Source of the DNA: Oryzibacter oryziterrae
Lineage (GTDB): Bacteria > Pseudomonadota > Alphaproteobacteria > Rhizobiales > Pleomorphomonadaceae
Reading direction: 5' to 3'
Length of the DNA stretch: 64,000 nt
NCBI RefSeq assembly: GCF_021864535.1
Contig: NZ_JAKJIC010000002.1
Location: 310,001 to 374,000, forward strand
Below the pieces are notes generated by a model that was not told where the DNA came from, ran no database searches, and saw nothing but the letters and a program-made list of their open reading frames with translations. Every line of letters begins with the position of its first letter. Position 1 is the stretch's first letter. Made by a program: the position numbers and the translations under genes. Positions 1 to 9,863 of this stretch are shown piece after piece.

Positions 1-995
1 GCGATGTTTGGCTGGCCGAAGAGCTGCGTGTGCAGGTCATAGGCGAAGCCGGTCAAGGACTGAACCTTGATCCTCCGGGCGAGATCGGGCTCGAAAGCGG
101 TGAGAACGTCAAGCCGTGCCTTCAGAGCGTTGGCCAGCGCCTTGGAAAAGGTGGTCAGCAAGACCGACGTGTCACCATATGCCCGGGCAAGATACACGGC
201 GCGATGCAAAGCCACAATGGTCTTGCCAGTCCCCGCTGAACCGGAAACCCGAGCTGGCCCCTTGTAGTCCCGCTCCACCAGTGCCCGCTGCGTTGGATGC
301 AGAAAGACCGTCCACTTTTCCCAAGGAAATTCCAGGGCGCGCGCCAGCTCCTCCTGGCTGGTGATGAGATGGAAGCGTCGCTGCGCATCCGGGTGTGCAT
401 ACCCGTCTTGCGGCGGCGCACTCGGACCGATCACCTCTGGCTTCTCGCCGACAGCCAGCTTCAGCAACGTCTCCTGCGCCTCCTGCGGCAGGTGGGTGAT
501 CACGTCGAACAGTGTCTCTTCGGTTGCCTCTCGCACGGCGTCTACCCAATCGGCGGGGACGCCAAAGCCCATAAGCTCGAACTTGCGCAGGTTGTCGAAC
601 AGGCGCACGCCCTGCGGCGGATTGGCGTCAACGCTGCCGGAGCGAGGCGTTTCGGCAACCTCGATCCTCTCTCGAACTTCCACAAGCTGCATGGCGCCGG
701 TGTCGGGATGCCGCTCCAGCCGCCGCCGTTCCGCCCAGCGATAGGCGTCGTCGTGGTGATTGGCATAGGCGAGCAGGACGCTGTCACCGGTCTTGTGCAG
801 GATGAGCCTGAGATCAGCGCTGACCCGCACCGACCAGAAATTCGGATCCTTGCCATTGTCCAGCCGGTGCATGGACAATCCCGGTGCCGACGGGTCCATC
901 TGAAGATCGAAGGCGGTTGTCTTCACCGCCTTCTGCTCTTGCGCAGTCAGTTTACCCAGCGAGGAGGTGAAAGTGTCTGCGATCAGGAAGTTCAT
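1..995 (-). CDS. UvrD/Rep-type helicase with RelE-like N-terminal domain (partial, 3' end outside window)
   Basis: Superfamily 1 DNA helicase, of which only the first ~331 residues are present. Residues ~1-95 read like a RelE/ParE toxin fold (basic, with SVRVSADLRLIL and an HHDDAYRWAERR stretch). Residues ~225-275 hold a UvrD-type Walker A (GSAGTGKT at ~252-259), followed by a helicase motif Ia-like LLTTFSKALAN. The ATG at 993-995 overlaps the TGA of the upstream nuclease gene by four bases (ATGA), so translation is probably coupled. It is the last visible gene of the restriction operon. Helicase motifs IV-VI lie beyond the edge, so activity cannot be judged. Whether the RelE-like part is toxic, binds RNA or only senses substrate is unknown. 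Confidence 0.85.
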   Translation of the reverse strand, partial: MNFLIADTFTSSLGKLTAQEQKAVKTTAFDLQMDPSAPGLSMHRLDNGKDPNFWSVRVSADLRLILHKTGDSVLLAYANHHDDAYRWAERRRLERHPDTGAMQLVEVRERIEVAETPRSGSVDANPPQGVRLFDNLRKFELMGFGVPADWVDAVREATEETLFDVITHLPQEAQETLLKLAVGEKPEVIGPSAPPQDGYAHPDAQRRFHLITSQEELARALEFPWEKWTVFLHPTQRALVERDYKGPARVSGSAGTGKTIVALHRAVYLARAYGDTSVLLTTFSKALANALKARLDVLTAFEPDLARRIKVQSLTGFAYDLHTQLFGQPNI

Positions 996-1903
996 GTCAA
1001 AGATACTAGCGTGCTAGAAGGGACTAAATTGAGTTTCGAAACCGCCTCAACAACGTTTTGCGGCCAGATCCAAAGCCTGTATGGAGGGGGGATCGCCATA
1101 TAGTCTTCCTGACCATAAAGAAGTCGGCTCCGCATATCTGCGCAATACCTGCTCCGCCATGCGTGCCTGTCCGTCGCCGATAGCTTTTCTCCTTGCTGCA
1201 GCTTCGATGCAATCTCATGCAGCTTCTCGCACATCCGATACTCGTAGCCGGGCAAGCCCATCGGGTTGCTCCATTGGCCGGCATTCGTTGAATAAGCTTG
1301 CCATGCTCGTTCAATAAACAGGGGTAGATCAAGCTCGCCGGGAATGTTGGGATACAGAACGAACGAGGCTGCCCAGCCGGACTCAACCAATCCTAGGTTA
1401 AAGGTAGCGCGATCAGCTCTCGACATGCTTGCCAACTCTGCCTTATCGAACTGTGGCGCGACATAGGCCAGCAATCGCCCGTAATTATCGAAGGGAGCTT
1501 CTGACACCCTTACGAAAACGCTCCGTTTGGAACCGTCGGGCCTTGTGAGACGCGCTTCCACGCTTGCCTTGAACCATGCACTCGCACTTTTGCCTGAGGT
1601 ATATTGTAGTGTGCCAGCACAGCCAGTCTTCAACTTTGGCAGAATGTACTCGGCAAATCGGGCTGACACCGGCGCCTTGCCTTCTTCGATCCAGCCAGCA
1701 AGCTGCAAGAAGTTGGCATCAATGGTGCGTGCCCGCTCCTCGGATCTTGCGGTCACCTCAGGCGTGTCGACCGATAGCATTCGGATCGGCATTTGAATCG
1801 TTGGCGTATCACCATCAGTGACATCGATCAGTTTCTTGCTGCCGATATCTGGAGTGTTCATTCCGGCTGGCAGCCAGATAATTCCAACCGCATCTGCGCT
1901 CAT
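992..1903 (-). CDS. Staphylococcal-nuclease-like (thermonuclease/SNase) protein
   Basis: A 303-aa protein with an SNase (OB-fold, Ca2+-dependent) core. The family catalytic set is visible: DGDT at residues 30-33 (Asp19/Asp21 equivalents), R41, D46-T47-E49 in RMLSVDTPE, and R143 in NYGRLLAY. The R41-to-E49 spacing equals that of R35-to-E43 in the staphylococcal enzyme. There is a long insert between the first strands and the second Arg, plus a C-terminal extension of about 150 residues. No signal peptide is seen, unlike secreted thermonucleases, so it should act inside the cell. It lies 34 bases after the methyltransferase and overlaps the helicase start by four bases, so it appears to belong to the restriction operon. 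Confidence 0.85.
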   Translation of the reverse strand: MSADAVGIIWLPAGMNTPDIGSKKLIDVTDGDTPTIQMPIRMLSVDTPEVTARSEERARTIDANFLQLAGWIEEGKAPVSARFAEYILPKLKTGCAGTLQYTSGKSASAWFKASVEARLTRPDGSKRSVFVRVSEAPFDNYGRLLAYVAPQFDKAELASMSRADRATFNLGLVESGWAASFVLYPNIPGELDLPLFIERAWQAYSTNAGQWSNPMGLPGYEYRMCEKLHEIASKLQQGEKLSATDRHAWRSRYCADMRSRLLYGQEDYMAIPPPYRLWIWPQNVVEAVSKLNLVPSSTLVSLT

Positions 1904-1937
1904 GTGCCCGCTCCTCTGGTGATCGTTCTATGCCTTT

Positions 1938-4835
1938 TCACCCCACCGCAAATACCTTCATCACCTCGTCGCCGAGATGGTTGATGACCTTCACCGCGAT
2001 CCGGCCGGACTTTGGCTTGGGGAAGGGGCGGGAGGTGTCTGAGTAAAGGCTGCTCCAGGCCTCTTCGTCAATCTCTGATTTCAATGTTGTCTTCAGAGCT
2101 TTGTACGGGTCGTTGGCGCCGAGGAAATAGGCGTGGCGGACGAAGAAGCTCTCCTCGTTGTAATCGGTGTCGAGCATCCATAAGGCGATGCCGTCGGTCC
2201 CCTCCGACACCACCTCGCCGGTCTGTGGCTTGAACACGTCGACGCCCGACACCTTCACGGTGATCTCACCGCCGCCGACATCGGTGATCACCACGTCCGG
2301 CTCGCCGAAAACGACGAAGAGGTTGCCCGCGCCGGTCGCCTTCAGGTCCTTGGCCATGTGCAGGTCGGGATTCATGCGCGCCTTCAAGACCGGCACACGG
2401 CCGAGCTTGTCGAACTCGGCGGAATGGGCATCGTAATTGAAGGCGCAGGCGATGAGGATGTCGAACCCGGCATCTCCCGCCTCGCGGGCGGCGGCGACGA
2501 GATCTGGGCGCGACACTGTGCCGAACTCCGGGCCGATGAAGACGCCGGCGCGACGCTCGCGCTCGCCCTCCATGAACCGCGCCTCGGCGCAGATGAAGTC
2601 GCCCGGCCAGCCGATGAGGCTGGTGAAGGTGATGCGATCTTCCTTGTGTGCTTGCTGCACGCCCGCCGTGCGCAGGTTTTCGAGGATCATGTGGGCGAAT
2701 TCGGTCACGGCGTCGTCGCGACCGATACCCTCAGGCCGCTTCCGCTTGCCTTCTGAGGCTTCCAGGATGTCGATCAGCTCGTCGTCCCAGTCGACGGCCA
2801 AAGTCCGGTGCGGGCTGAGGCTCTCCACCGTGAACGGCCCGGCGACGCGGACTTTCGACGTGTCGACATAGGGCTTGTCGTAGAGGTACTCGAACTCGGC
2901 CTTGGCGGCGATCGAGGCGTCGATCTCCTTCTGGCGGCCGATGCGCGCCGCCCAGAAGCGGGCGAGCGGCCCCGATGCCGCCTCGGGCCAGTCCTTCGGC
3001 GGCTCGCGCGGCACTTCCCAGTCGAGCAGCGCGTCGGTCGGCGCGTCCTCGCCGGAGGGCAGCTTCATCGCGCCGGGTTTGCGGAAGTCGACGAGCTTGC
3101 CGTCGCGTCCGCCGGTCGTGACCTTGAACGGTGTGGCGTGGCCCTTCAGGGCGGCATTGAGCTGGACAAGCGCCGCCTCGACCGCGGGCATCCACTTGTC
3201 CCAGATCGTGTCGATCTCGGTGTTGTTGGCGATGTCCTTGAGCATGATGTGCGGGACACGCTCGTAGACGAAGCCTAGACGGATATTGCCGTGCGTTGGC
3301 GTGGTGCGTGGCACGGTCCGTGTGATTTCGGCCTCCTTACGCAGACCGTCGGGGCTGTCGGCAAGTAGATAGAACGGATACCGGGCGCCCATAAGCCGTG
3401 AGCGGGCAAGCGCGACGGCGACGCGCGACGTGTCGATGGTGATCCATCGTCTGCCCCACTGTTCAGCCACATATGCCGTGGTTCCCGACCCGCAAGTCGG
3501 ATCTAGAACTAGGTCACCAGGATCCGAAGTCATTAATACGCAGCGCTGAACAGCTTTAGTTCCACTCTGGACCACATAGATTTTCTCGTCTGTGAAGCTT
3601 CCTGTACCGGTATCTGACCAGTTGTTTCCGATTGCCTGGGCCTTAAAATCATCAATGAATCGAATGTATGTCAGGCTGTTTCGGGCGGTTCCCACCCTAG
3701 ATGAGCGTTGCAGGCGCTGCATCCCAATCTCCCCGGTCTTCCAGTACCCCTTGCCTGATCCAAAGAGGCGGCCTTCGACTTTGACGGGAAAACTTCCAGG
3801 AGGCCTCTGAGAGGTCAAATTGTCATAGCGATAGACACCTTCTGTCGTCCCGGCACTGATGTTCTGATCCATCAGAGGCCGGATCTGGCCATCGGCACCG
3901 CGGATCCATCGATAGACACCGGACTTGTCCGTCTCCAGACTTTTCTCGTTCAAAGGAACTCGGAATTTTACGTTGCTCTTTGATTTAGCATACCAAAGAA
4001 TGTAGTCGGATGTTCCCGCGATAAGCTCAGACGTTTGGCTGGCAGTCTTGACGACCGTTATCTGAGCGCAGGCATTCTCATCCCCGAACACCTCATCCAT
4101 CACCGCCCGGACGCGATGCACGTTCTCGTCGCCGATCTGGACGAAGATGCTGCCGCTTTCGGTGAGAAGTTCCCGCGCCACGGTGAGCCGGTCGCGCAGA
4201 TAGCCGAGATAGGAGTGGATACCGTCCTTCCAGGTGTCGCGGAAGGCGCGGACCTGTTCGGGCTCCCGGGAGAAATGGTCCTTCGCCCCGTCCTTCACGT
4301 CTCGCGACGTGGTGCTCCACTGGAAATTGCTGTTGAACTTGATGCCATAGGGCGGGTCGAAATAGATGCACTGCACCTTGCCGCGCAAGCCTTCGCGCTC
4401 GGCAAGGCTGGCCATGACGGAGAGGCTGTCGCCCGCGATCATGCGGTTCGACCAGTGCTGGTCGTGCTGGTAGAACTCGGTCTTCGCCTCCATGTCCGGC
4501 AGGCCGTTGAAGTCGCCAAAGAGGTCGGCCTTCGGCGGTGCCGCCTCGCGCCGCCGCTCCGCCGTCTCGCGCTTCAGATCGTCGATGATGACCTTCGGGT
4601 GCACCTTCTCCTGGATGTAGAGCGGAGGCGCCTGGACGATGAGATCGGACCAATCGGTCATGTCCTTGCCGCGCCAGACGAGCTGCGGATCGAGATCGCG
4701 ATTGCGCCGCTCATAGGCGATCTCGATCGGCGTCTTGTCCCTCGGGTCCATGACGCTCTCGAACTCGGCGGTCGGAATATTCTTGCGCGTGTCGCCGTGC
4801 TTCAACGCGTCCACTTCAATCGGCTTCCTGGCCAT
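1938..4835 (-). CDS. Type III-like site-specific DNA methyltransferase (Mod)
   Basis: A 965-aa N6-adenine or N4-cytosine methyltransferase. The catalytic motif IV DPPY is at residues ~160-163 and the SAM-binding motif I DPTCGSGTT follows at ~450. That order (IV before I) defines the beta class used by type III Mod proteins. At ~965 residues it exceeds the usual ~650 of EcoP1I-type Mod; the C-terminal ~400 residues probably carry target recognition and contacts to partners. ATG at 4833-4835 is chosen; a GTG directly upstream (4836-4838) is also possible, with an AAGGA 5-8 bases before. It starts 20 bases after the DUF262 gene. It would protect host DNA from the nuclease encoded three genes upstream of the SNase gene. 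Confidence 0.9.
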   Translation of the reverse strand: MARKPIEVDALKHGDTRKNIPTAEFESVMDPRDKTPIEIAYERRNRDLDPQLVWRGKDMTDWSDLIVQAPPLYIQEKVHPKVIIDDLKRETAERRREAAPPKADLFGDFNGLPDMEAKTEFYQHDQHWSNRMIAGDSLSVMASLAEREGLRGKVQCIYFDPPYGIKFNSNFQWSTTSRDVKDGAKDHFSREPEQVRAFRDTWKDGIHSYLGYLRDRLTVARELLTESGSIFVQIGDENVHRVRAVMDEVFGDENACAQITVVKTASQTSELIAGTSDYILWYAKSKSNVKFRVPLNEKSLETDKSGVYRWIRGADGQIRPLMDQNISAGTTEGVYRYDNLTSQRPPGSFPVKVEGRLFGSGKGYWKTGEIGMQRLQRSSRVGTARNSLTYIRFIDDFKAQAIGNNWSDTGTGSFTDEKIYVVQSGTKAVQRCVLMTSDPGDLVLDPTCGSGTTAYVAEQWGRRWITIDTSRVAVALARSRLMGARYPFYLLADSPDGLRKEAEITRTVPRTTPTHGNIRLGFVYERVPHIMLKDIANNTEIDTIWDKWMPAVEAALVQLNAALKGHATPFKVTTGGRDGKLVDFRKPGAMKLPSGEDAPTDALLDWEVPREPPKDWPEAASGPLARFWAARIGRQKEIDASIAAKAEFEYLYDKPYVDTSKVRVAGPFTVESLSPHRTLAVDWDDELIDILEASEGKRKRPEGIGRDDAVTEFAHMILENLRTAGVQQAHKEDRITFTSLIGWPGDFICAEARFMEGERERRAGVFIGPEFGTVSRPDLVAAAREAGDAGFDILIACAFNYDAHSAEFDKLGRVPVLKARMNPDLHMAKDLKATGAGNLFVVFGEPDVVITDVGGGEITVKVSGVDVFKPQTGEVVSEGTDGIALWMLDTDYNEESFFVRHAYFLGANDPYKALKTTLKSEIDEEAWSSLYSDTSRPFPKPKSGRIAVKVINHLGDEVMKVFAVG

Positions 4836-4855
4836 CACGTCTATCCTTGAGCGTC

Positions 4856-6781
4856 TTATTCGGCGGCGGCGAGGCCTGCATCGCGGGCGATGTCTTCGGG
4901 CAGGTCGGTTTGAGGCTCTTCGGAGGGAGCGACGAGGATCTCGTGGCCGGTCGCGGCGGCGATCAGTGCAAGAAGCCGCTTCTCCCGATCGGCGAGGAAG
5001 GCATCAAAGCTGTCGGAGCGCAGCAGCACCGCGTCGATGCAGTGGCTGACCACGTGCTGGTCAAGCCGGTCGCGTGCGAGCGGCGGATCGTCGCCGATGC
5101 CGCGCTCCAGCCGGTCGAGATATGCAGATGGTGCAACGCCGCCGATCTTGCGATTGGTGCGGTAGGCGATCGGCGTCTTGTTGATGATGCTGTCGTAGAT
5201 CGACGCGGGGATCTTGGCGTCGGAGCACCACTTGTCCGGAAAGACGTGGTGGATGTCGACGCTCTCGTCGAAGAACAGCGTTGCGTCATAGGGTTGCCCT
5301 GTGCGGAAATCCCTGGCGCCTTGCCGCAGCAGCAGCGCGTTGACGCCCTTGTAGGCGGCAGACAGGCGGCTGTACATGGTGCGCAACCGATCGGGGCGGA
5401 AGCGTCCGTCCTTGACGGTCGTCGGCTCGGCGCCGCCATCGATCCAGGCAGGGACCTCAACGACGTCCTTGGCGAAGCGGGAATCGGTCGCCGAGCCATA
5501 GAGTTCGCCGAAGATGCCGCACCAGTACCAGCGGGCGAGCTTGTCCTGCACCGCTGCGTGTTCGGCGCGGTCGCCTATGGCCGCGAAGATGGCGGCAAGC
5601 GGCACAAGTTGGCTCTGATAGGGCAGGTCAAAGACGCGGTAGATGCCTTGCTGCCGCAGGAACTTCGCCGCCGCCTTGAAGCCAACCTCGACCGCATCGC
5701 GCCAGCGCTTGTATCCCTCCAGCGGGAGATCAAGCAGCGACTGCCGCCCCGAGCGGACGGCTGGAAGATCGTTATCCTTCACGCCATCTGCGATGGCTTG
5801 CTCCCGCACTGCCTTTGTGTGGAGGAGCGCGATGGCTTGCAGCACTTCCGTCGGCTGGATCTTTTCGAGGACACCGAACTTCTGGTCGGCGGCGCGACCG
5901 AACGTGGCAAGGCGGGTCTGGAGGCCGGTCTGACCGTCGGCACCGAACCAGTCGTCGCGCAGCCGATGTCCACGGGCCGCGTACATTGCGGTCACCAACT
6001 CGAAAGCGTCCAGCGCCTTGCCCCCTGTGTTGACCTTTTCGAACACGAGACACACCGCCTCGTGCGACGTGTCGGCTCCGAGCGCGATGACCGGCACCTG
6101 ATAGCTCTTGAAGTTCTCCAGCACTTCGTTCTTGAAGCGAGTGAATGTCGCCTTGTGCTCCTTGTAGACATTCATGTCCCCACCGAATGCTCCAAGCCAG
6201 AAGGTGTCGTATCCGTCCTGCCAGGCATCCCAGTCGAAGACGTGGATGAGCGGGAACATCAGGTTTTGGTATTCAAGCTCAGGCGTGGAGAGGTCCATCT
6301 CAACGGACTTGTCGAAATTCGTCTTGATCCGCTTGTCCTCGGGAATGCCGACAATGGCATCCTCGCGGTCGGCGTCCGGCGCCAGCGCCTTCAAGATGTC
6401 AATGTAGAACCAGCGCTTCACTAGCTTCTGACGAGGCGTGATGGTCGTGACGACCTCGTTGCGGACGCAGGTCTGATACAGCGAAGTCATCCGCTGCTGC
6501 CCGTCGAGCAGAAGTTGGTCGGGTTGAACGGCTTCGGTGCCCGGTTTTGCACCCTGCACAGGGCGGCGAGCGAAGGTATCGGCGACGCCGGGCTTCATCT
6601 CAAGCGTCATCAACGCCCCAACGGGGAACGCTTGGGAGACCGAGGCAATTAGGCTCTTGATCCTTTCTTCGTCCCAGACCCAGCTGCGCTGAAAGTCCGG
6701 CAACTGTATCTTGCCCGCGCCACAGTCGCGTAGTAGTTCATGCAAGTGAACCGGGTTGGTCTTGAAGTTCATGCGCGGCAT
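4856..6781 (-). CDS. DUF262 plus HNH (DUF1524-like) protein, GmrSD-like
   Basis: A 641-aa protein. The N-terminal DUF262 domain (ParB/Srx-like fold with nucleotide-dependent activity in GmrSD type IV restriction systems) shows IQLPDFQRSWVWDEERI near residues 26-41 and the signature DGQQR at ~93-97. The C-terminal part has an HNH nuclease motif (DIHHVFPDKW, then NKTPIAYRTNRKIG), as in DUF1524. The ATG at 6779-6781 is chosen because GAGGA precedes it by six bases and it leaves seven bases after the upstream stop; longer readings run into the upstream gene. It sits between the restriction helicase and the methyltransferase, an uncommon place in a type III system. It may be a second nuclease or a checkpoint for modified DNA; the latter is inference. 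Confidence 0.85.
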   Translation of the reverse strand: MPRMNFKTNPVHLHELLRDCGAGKIQLPDFQRSWVWDEERIKSLIASVSQAFPVGALMTLEMKPGVADTFARRPVQGAKPGTEAVQPDQLLLDGQQRMTSLYQTCVRNEVVTTITPRQKLVKRWFYIDILKALAPDADREDAIVGIPEDKRIKTNFDKSVEMDLSTPELEYQNLMFPLIHVFDWDAWQDGYDTFWLGAFGGDMNVYKEHKATFTRFKNEVLENFKSYQVPVIALGADTSHEAVCLVFEKVNTGGKALDAFELVTAMYAARGHRLRDDWFGADGQTGLQTRLATFGRAADQKFGVLEKIQPTEVLQAIALLHTKAVREQAIADGVKDNDLPAVRSGRQSLLDLPLEGYKRWRDAVEVGFKAAAKFLRQQGIYRVFDLPYQSQLVPLAAIFAAIGDRAEHAAVQDKLARWYWCGIFGELYGSATDSRFAKDVVEVPAWIDGGAEPTTVKDGRFRPDRLRTMYSRLSAAYKGVNALLLRQGARDFRTGQPYDATLFFDESVDIHHVFPDKWCSDAKIPASIYDSIINKTPIAYRTNRKIGGVAPSAYLDRLERGIGDDPPLARDRLDQHVVSHCIDAVLLRSDSFDAFLADREKRLLALIAAATGHEILVAPSEEPQTDLPEDIARDAGLAAAE

Positions 6782-6788
6782 CGGTTCC

Positions 6789-9700
6789 TCACACCACCTT
6801 GGTCGCGCCAGCAAAGCTATCGACCAGCCTGCCGAACGCTGTCTGTATCTCAAACACGTCAGTGAACTCGGCAAAAGCCCAGCGGCCAAACTTGCCGAGG
6901 TTATTCACGCCCGGCACCCAATAGGCCTTCATCGTGTTGGCCTTCTCCTTGGCATCCTCGCCGCGAAAGCCCTTGATCTCGACGATCAGATTGAGCGGGT
7001 CGTCGCACCCGTCGTCGATCTGGACTATGAAGTCAGGCAGATAGCGCCGCGCCATGGAACCTATGAGGTACGGTACCTCCAGCCCCAGATTGTGGTTCTT
7101 GACGTAGGAGTGGACCTTCGGATGCGTCTCGGCAACGCGGCAGAACTCCGCCTCCCAGTCGCTGTCACACATCACCCAGTTGACGTGGCATTTGGGCGGT
7201 GGCCCCTTGGTGTCCCACCGTGTTTCCTTCGATGTGGTGAAGTTGACAAAGCGGGTGGAGCCCGTCGGGTTGTAGGAATCGAGGATCGCCTTGACCGGGC
7301 GGTCTCCCGCCAGCGTCTCAGTGATGGCCGCCTTGATCCGCTCGGCTGCCATGTCGGCGATCTCATTGTAGATCACTTGGGCGGGGTGAGTACCGCCTGA
7401 GCACTTCAGGAAGCCGCCATCGAGCCAAGCTCGCGTGATCCGCTTGAGCTGCCCGAAAAGATGCAGCTTGGGCTCTTCACCGGGATCGCGAAACTTGTTG
7501 TAGAGCAGATGCCGCGTGAGCTCATAAATGATCTGTGATTGGCGAACCTGATCAAGATAGGCAACTGTCAGATCGACGCCTTCGCCGATGATGCCCTGGT
7601 TCTTGGTTATTGACGGTCCAACCAACTCAGGCGTCAGGTTGAGAACGTGATCCGGGCCAAACTGCGCTTCTAGTCTTTCCTGTGGTAATTCGACACGATA
7701 GCCTTCGACCCTCGGAAAGACGATCTCAAGCGCATCCCGTTCAGGCCGTACGGCGTGGACCCTAACGGTTTCTCGCGGTTTCACGGGCCCTACGACGACG
7801 GGCTTGCCCGTGAAATCAAAGGGAATGCCGAGCACGTCGGCATATTCCACGTTGAAGAGCCCTTCCTCGTTCAGGTCATAAGACTGGCGCCGGAGCCCGC
7901 GGCCGACCACTTGTTCGCACAGCAACTGCGTCCCAAACGCACGGACGCCGAGAACATGGGTGACCGTGTTGGCGTCCCAGCCCTCCGTGAGCATAGAAAC
8001 GGAGACAACGCAGCGCACCTGTTCGCCAAGCTTGCCACGCTTGCCGACGGTGTTGAGGACCTCGCGCAAGAGCGCTGCCTCATCAAGATCGCCGCCGTTA
8101 CGCAGAGCCTCCGCCGCAGCGCCGCCTCGCTCCAGGATGTCTCGCTTCAACTGCTCGACCTCGTCTGCGGCGGCAGCCTTGAAATCCTTGTCGAGCGCTT
8201 CACCACTTTCTAGCTGAGCGCTATCAACGAGAATGGTGTTCGGGCGTGCAAGACGATTGCCATACTCGTCGTAGTTTTGAAACAACGGCTGGTGGCCGTT
8301 GAAAAACTGCTCCTTGCCACTGGCGTCGATACGGGTGAAGCCGGACAGATACTTGTAGACCAACTCCGAGGTCGCGGTGTTATTGCACACGACGATAAAC
8401 ACCGGGGGAACGGTGATTTCCTCCGCTTTCCAGGCATCAAAGGTCTTCTGGTAATGGCCATAGAGGGCATCGATCGCCGAGACCAGCAACGTCGGCAGGT
8501 CAAGAGGATCAAGCGTCTTGCCCGACGCACGCCCTTTTTTGGGAAGCTGGCGTGGTCCCTTTTTCAACTCATCCCAAAGATTGCGAAACTTTGGCGTTTC
8601 GCCGCCGGGCACGTTGTCTGCGACCGGCACGCGCGGCAGCTTCACGATGCCACATTCGATGGCGTCCATGAGTGAGAAGTCACTCATCGTCCATCCAAAA
8701 AGTGTTCCCTCGCGATAGCCCGAACCACGCAGGAAAAATGGCGTTGCGGACAGATCATAAACGTGGCTGATCCCCAGCTGCCGGCCCACGGCTTCAAGGC
8801 CAGATATCCAAAGGCGAGCGGCCTCGTTATTCTCCTTTGCCTCATCCTTCTCCTCGCCCGAGAGATCGTCTTCTGTCTCACCGTCGGCATCCTTGACCTT
8901 TGCACGATAGCAATGGTGGGCCTCGTCGTTCAGGACGGTAATGTTTTTGAGGCCGAGAAGATCACCCATGACACGCTGGAGCATTTGCCCCTCGCTTTCC
9001 AGTGTCTGGAGCGTTTCACCTCGCCATCCTTCCAATGCGCTGCGAGTACCCTTTGCGATTTCGATGCGCTCGCGCAGCTTGAAGGCATGGTAATTTGTGA
9101 TGACGATCTTTGCCCTGTCGATGTCCGCCAGCATATCTGGCGGCACCATCTCACGGGTTCGGTAGTAGCTGTCAGGATCGTTCGGCAGCAGAACCCGAAG
9201 CCGATCCCGGATGGTAATGCCGGGAGCGACAATCAAAAAGCCACGAGAGAAGAGCTTCGAGTTCGGATGGCGAACCGCATTTATCGTCTGCCACGCGATC
9301 AGCATCGCCATAACCGTCGTTTTGCCCGCGCCGGTCGCCAATTTCAACGCTATTCGCATCAGGCCAGGGTTGGACGCGGCGTTGGCTCCTTCGAGCCACG
9401 CCCTGAATCGCTCCGTCCTCTTGCCGAGTTTGGGTGCCACCTCGGCGAGCCAAATTGCTGTCTCAACCGCTTCGATCTGACAGAAGAAGGGTTTGATGCC
9501 CTGAAAATTATGATGCCGCCAATGCTTCAGCAGACGCGCCGTCTCCGGCGTAACCAACCATTGGTCGGCGTTGGGGAGTTTGCGCCAACTGTCCACTTCC
9601 GATCGGACATCGTTGATGATCGGAGTAGGATTGTATTCCTGTTCTTCGGTGCTGACGTCATCAGCATCACCAAGCAAGAGGTTGCCTTGCTTGGTGTTTT

Positions 9701-9863
9701 GGCGCCGCTTTTTAGGTTTCGGAACCGGGGTTACCAGAGAGGAACGGCGGCGAGATTGGACGATGACATTCGTTGGCTGTCCGTCTTCGTCGAGCTCCCA
9801 ATGTTTTCCCGGATAACCATAGGGCGAGTTCAAAATCGGACGTTCAAAAAACGCGTCAACCAC
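6789..9863 (-). CDS. Type III-like restriction endonuclease (DEAD/DEAH helicase plus PD-(D/E)XK nuclease), BPTD_3080-like
   Basis: A 1024-aa restriction subunit. SF2 helicase motifs appear in order: Walker A ATGAGKTT (~176-183), DEAH-type box in LNDEAHHCY, motif III LSATPF and motif VI QVVGRGLRRQ. The last ~120 residues carry a PD-(D/E)XK nuclease, with YLPDFIVQI followed by LIVEIKG. It would couple ATP-driven movement along DNA to cleavage. The start is GTG at 9861-9863, preceded by a GGGGGAAG ribosome site. The next gene begins seven bases downstream. The architecture and closing residues resemble the family named BPTD_3080 restriction endonuclease; this is family recognition from memory and was not searched. 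Confidence 0.9.
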   Translation of the reverse strand: MVDAFFERPILNSPYGYPGKHWELDEDGQPTNVIVQSRRRSSLVTPVPKPKKRRQNTKQGNLLLGDADDVSTEEQEYNPTPIINDVRSEVDSWRKLPNADQWLVTPETARLLKHWRHHNFQGIKPFFCQIEAVETAIWLAEVAPKLGKRTERFRAWLEGANAASNPGLMRIALKLATGAGKTTVMAMLIAWQTINAVRHPNSKLFSRGFLIVAPGITIRDRLRVLLPNDPDSYYRTREMVPPDMLADIDRAKIVITNYHAFKLRERIEIAKGTRSALEGWRGETLQTLESEGQMLQRVMGDLLGLKNITVLNDEAHHCYRAKVKDADGETEDDLSGEEKDEAKENNEAARLWISGLEAVGRQLGISHVYDLSATPFFLRGSGYREGTLFGWTMSDFSLMDAIECGIVKLPRVPVADNVPGGETPKFRNLWDELKKGPRQLPKKGRASGKTLDPLDLPTLLVSAIDALYGHYQKTFDAWKAEEITVPPVFIVVCNNTATSELVYKYLSGFTRIDASGKEQFFNGHQPLFQNYDEYGNRLARPNTILVDSAQLESGEALDKDFKAAAADEVEQLKRDILERGGAAAEALRNGGDLDEAALLREVLNTVGKRGKLGEQVRCVVSVSMLTEGWDANTVTHVLGVRAFGTQLLCEQVVGRGLRRQSYDLNEEGLFNVEYADVLGIPFDFTGKPVVVGPVKPRETVRVHAVRPERDALEIVFPRVEGYRVELPQERLEAQFGPDHVLNLTPELVGPSITKNQGIIGEGVDLTVAYLDQVRQSQIIYELTRHLLYNKFRDPGEEPKLHLFGQLKRITRAWLDGGFLKCSGGTHPAQVIYNEIADMAAERIKAAITETLAGDRPVKAILDSYNPTGSTRFVNFTTSKETRWDTKGPPPKCHVNWVMCDSDWEAEFCRVAETHPKVHSYVKNHNLGLEVPYLIGSMARRYLPDFIVQIDDGCDDPLNLIVEIKGFRGEDAKEKANTMKAYWVPGVNNLGKFGRWAFAEFTDVFEIQTAFGRLVDSFAGATKVV

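Noticed and set aside
4847-6424. 525-codon plus-strand open frame opposite the DUF262 gene
   Set aside because: Antisense shadow of a GC-rich gene; the product shows no domain, while the minus strand has clear DUF262 and HNH motifs.
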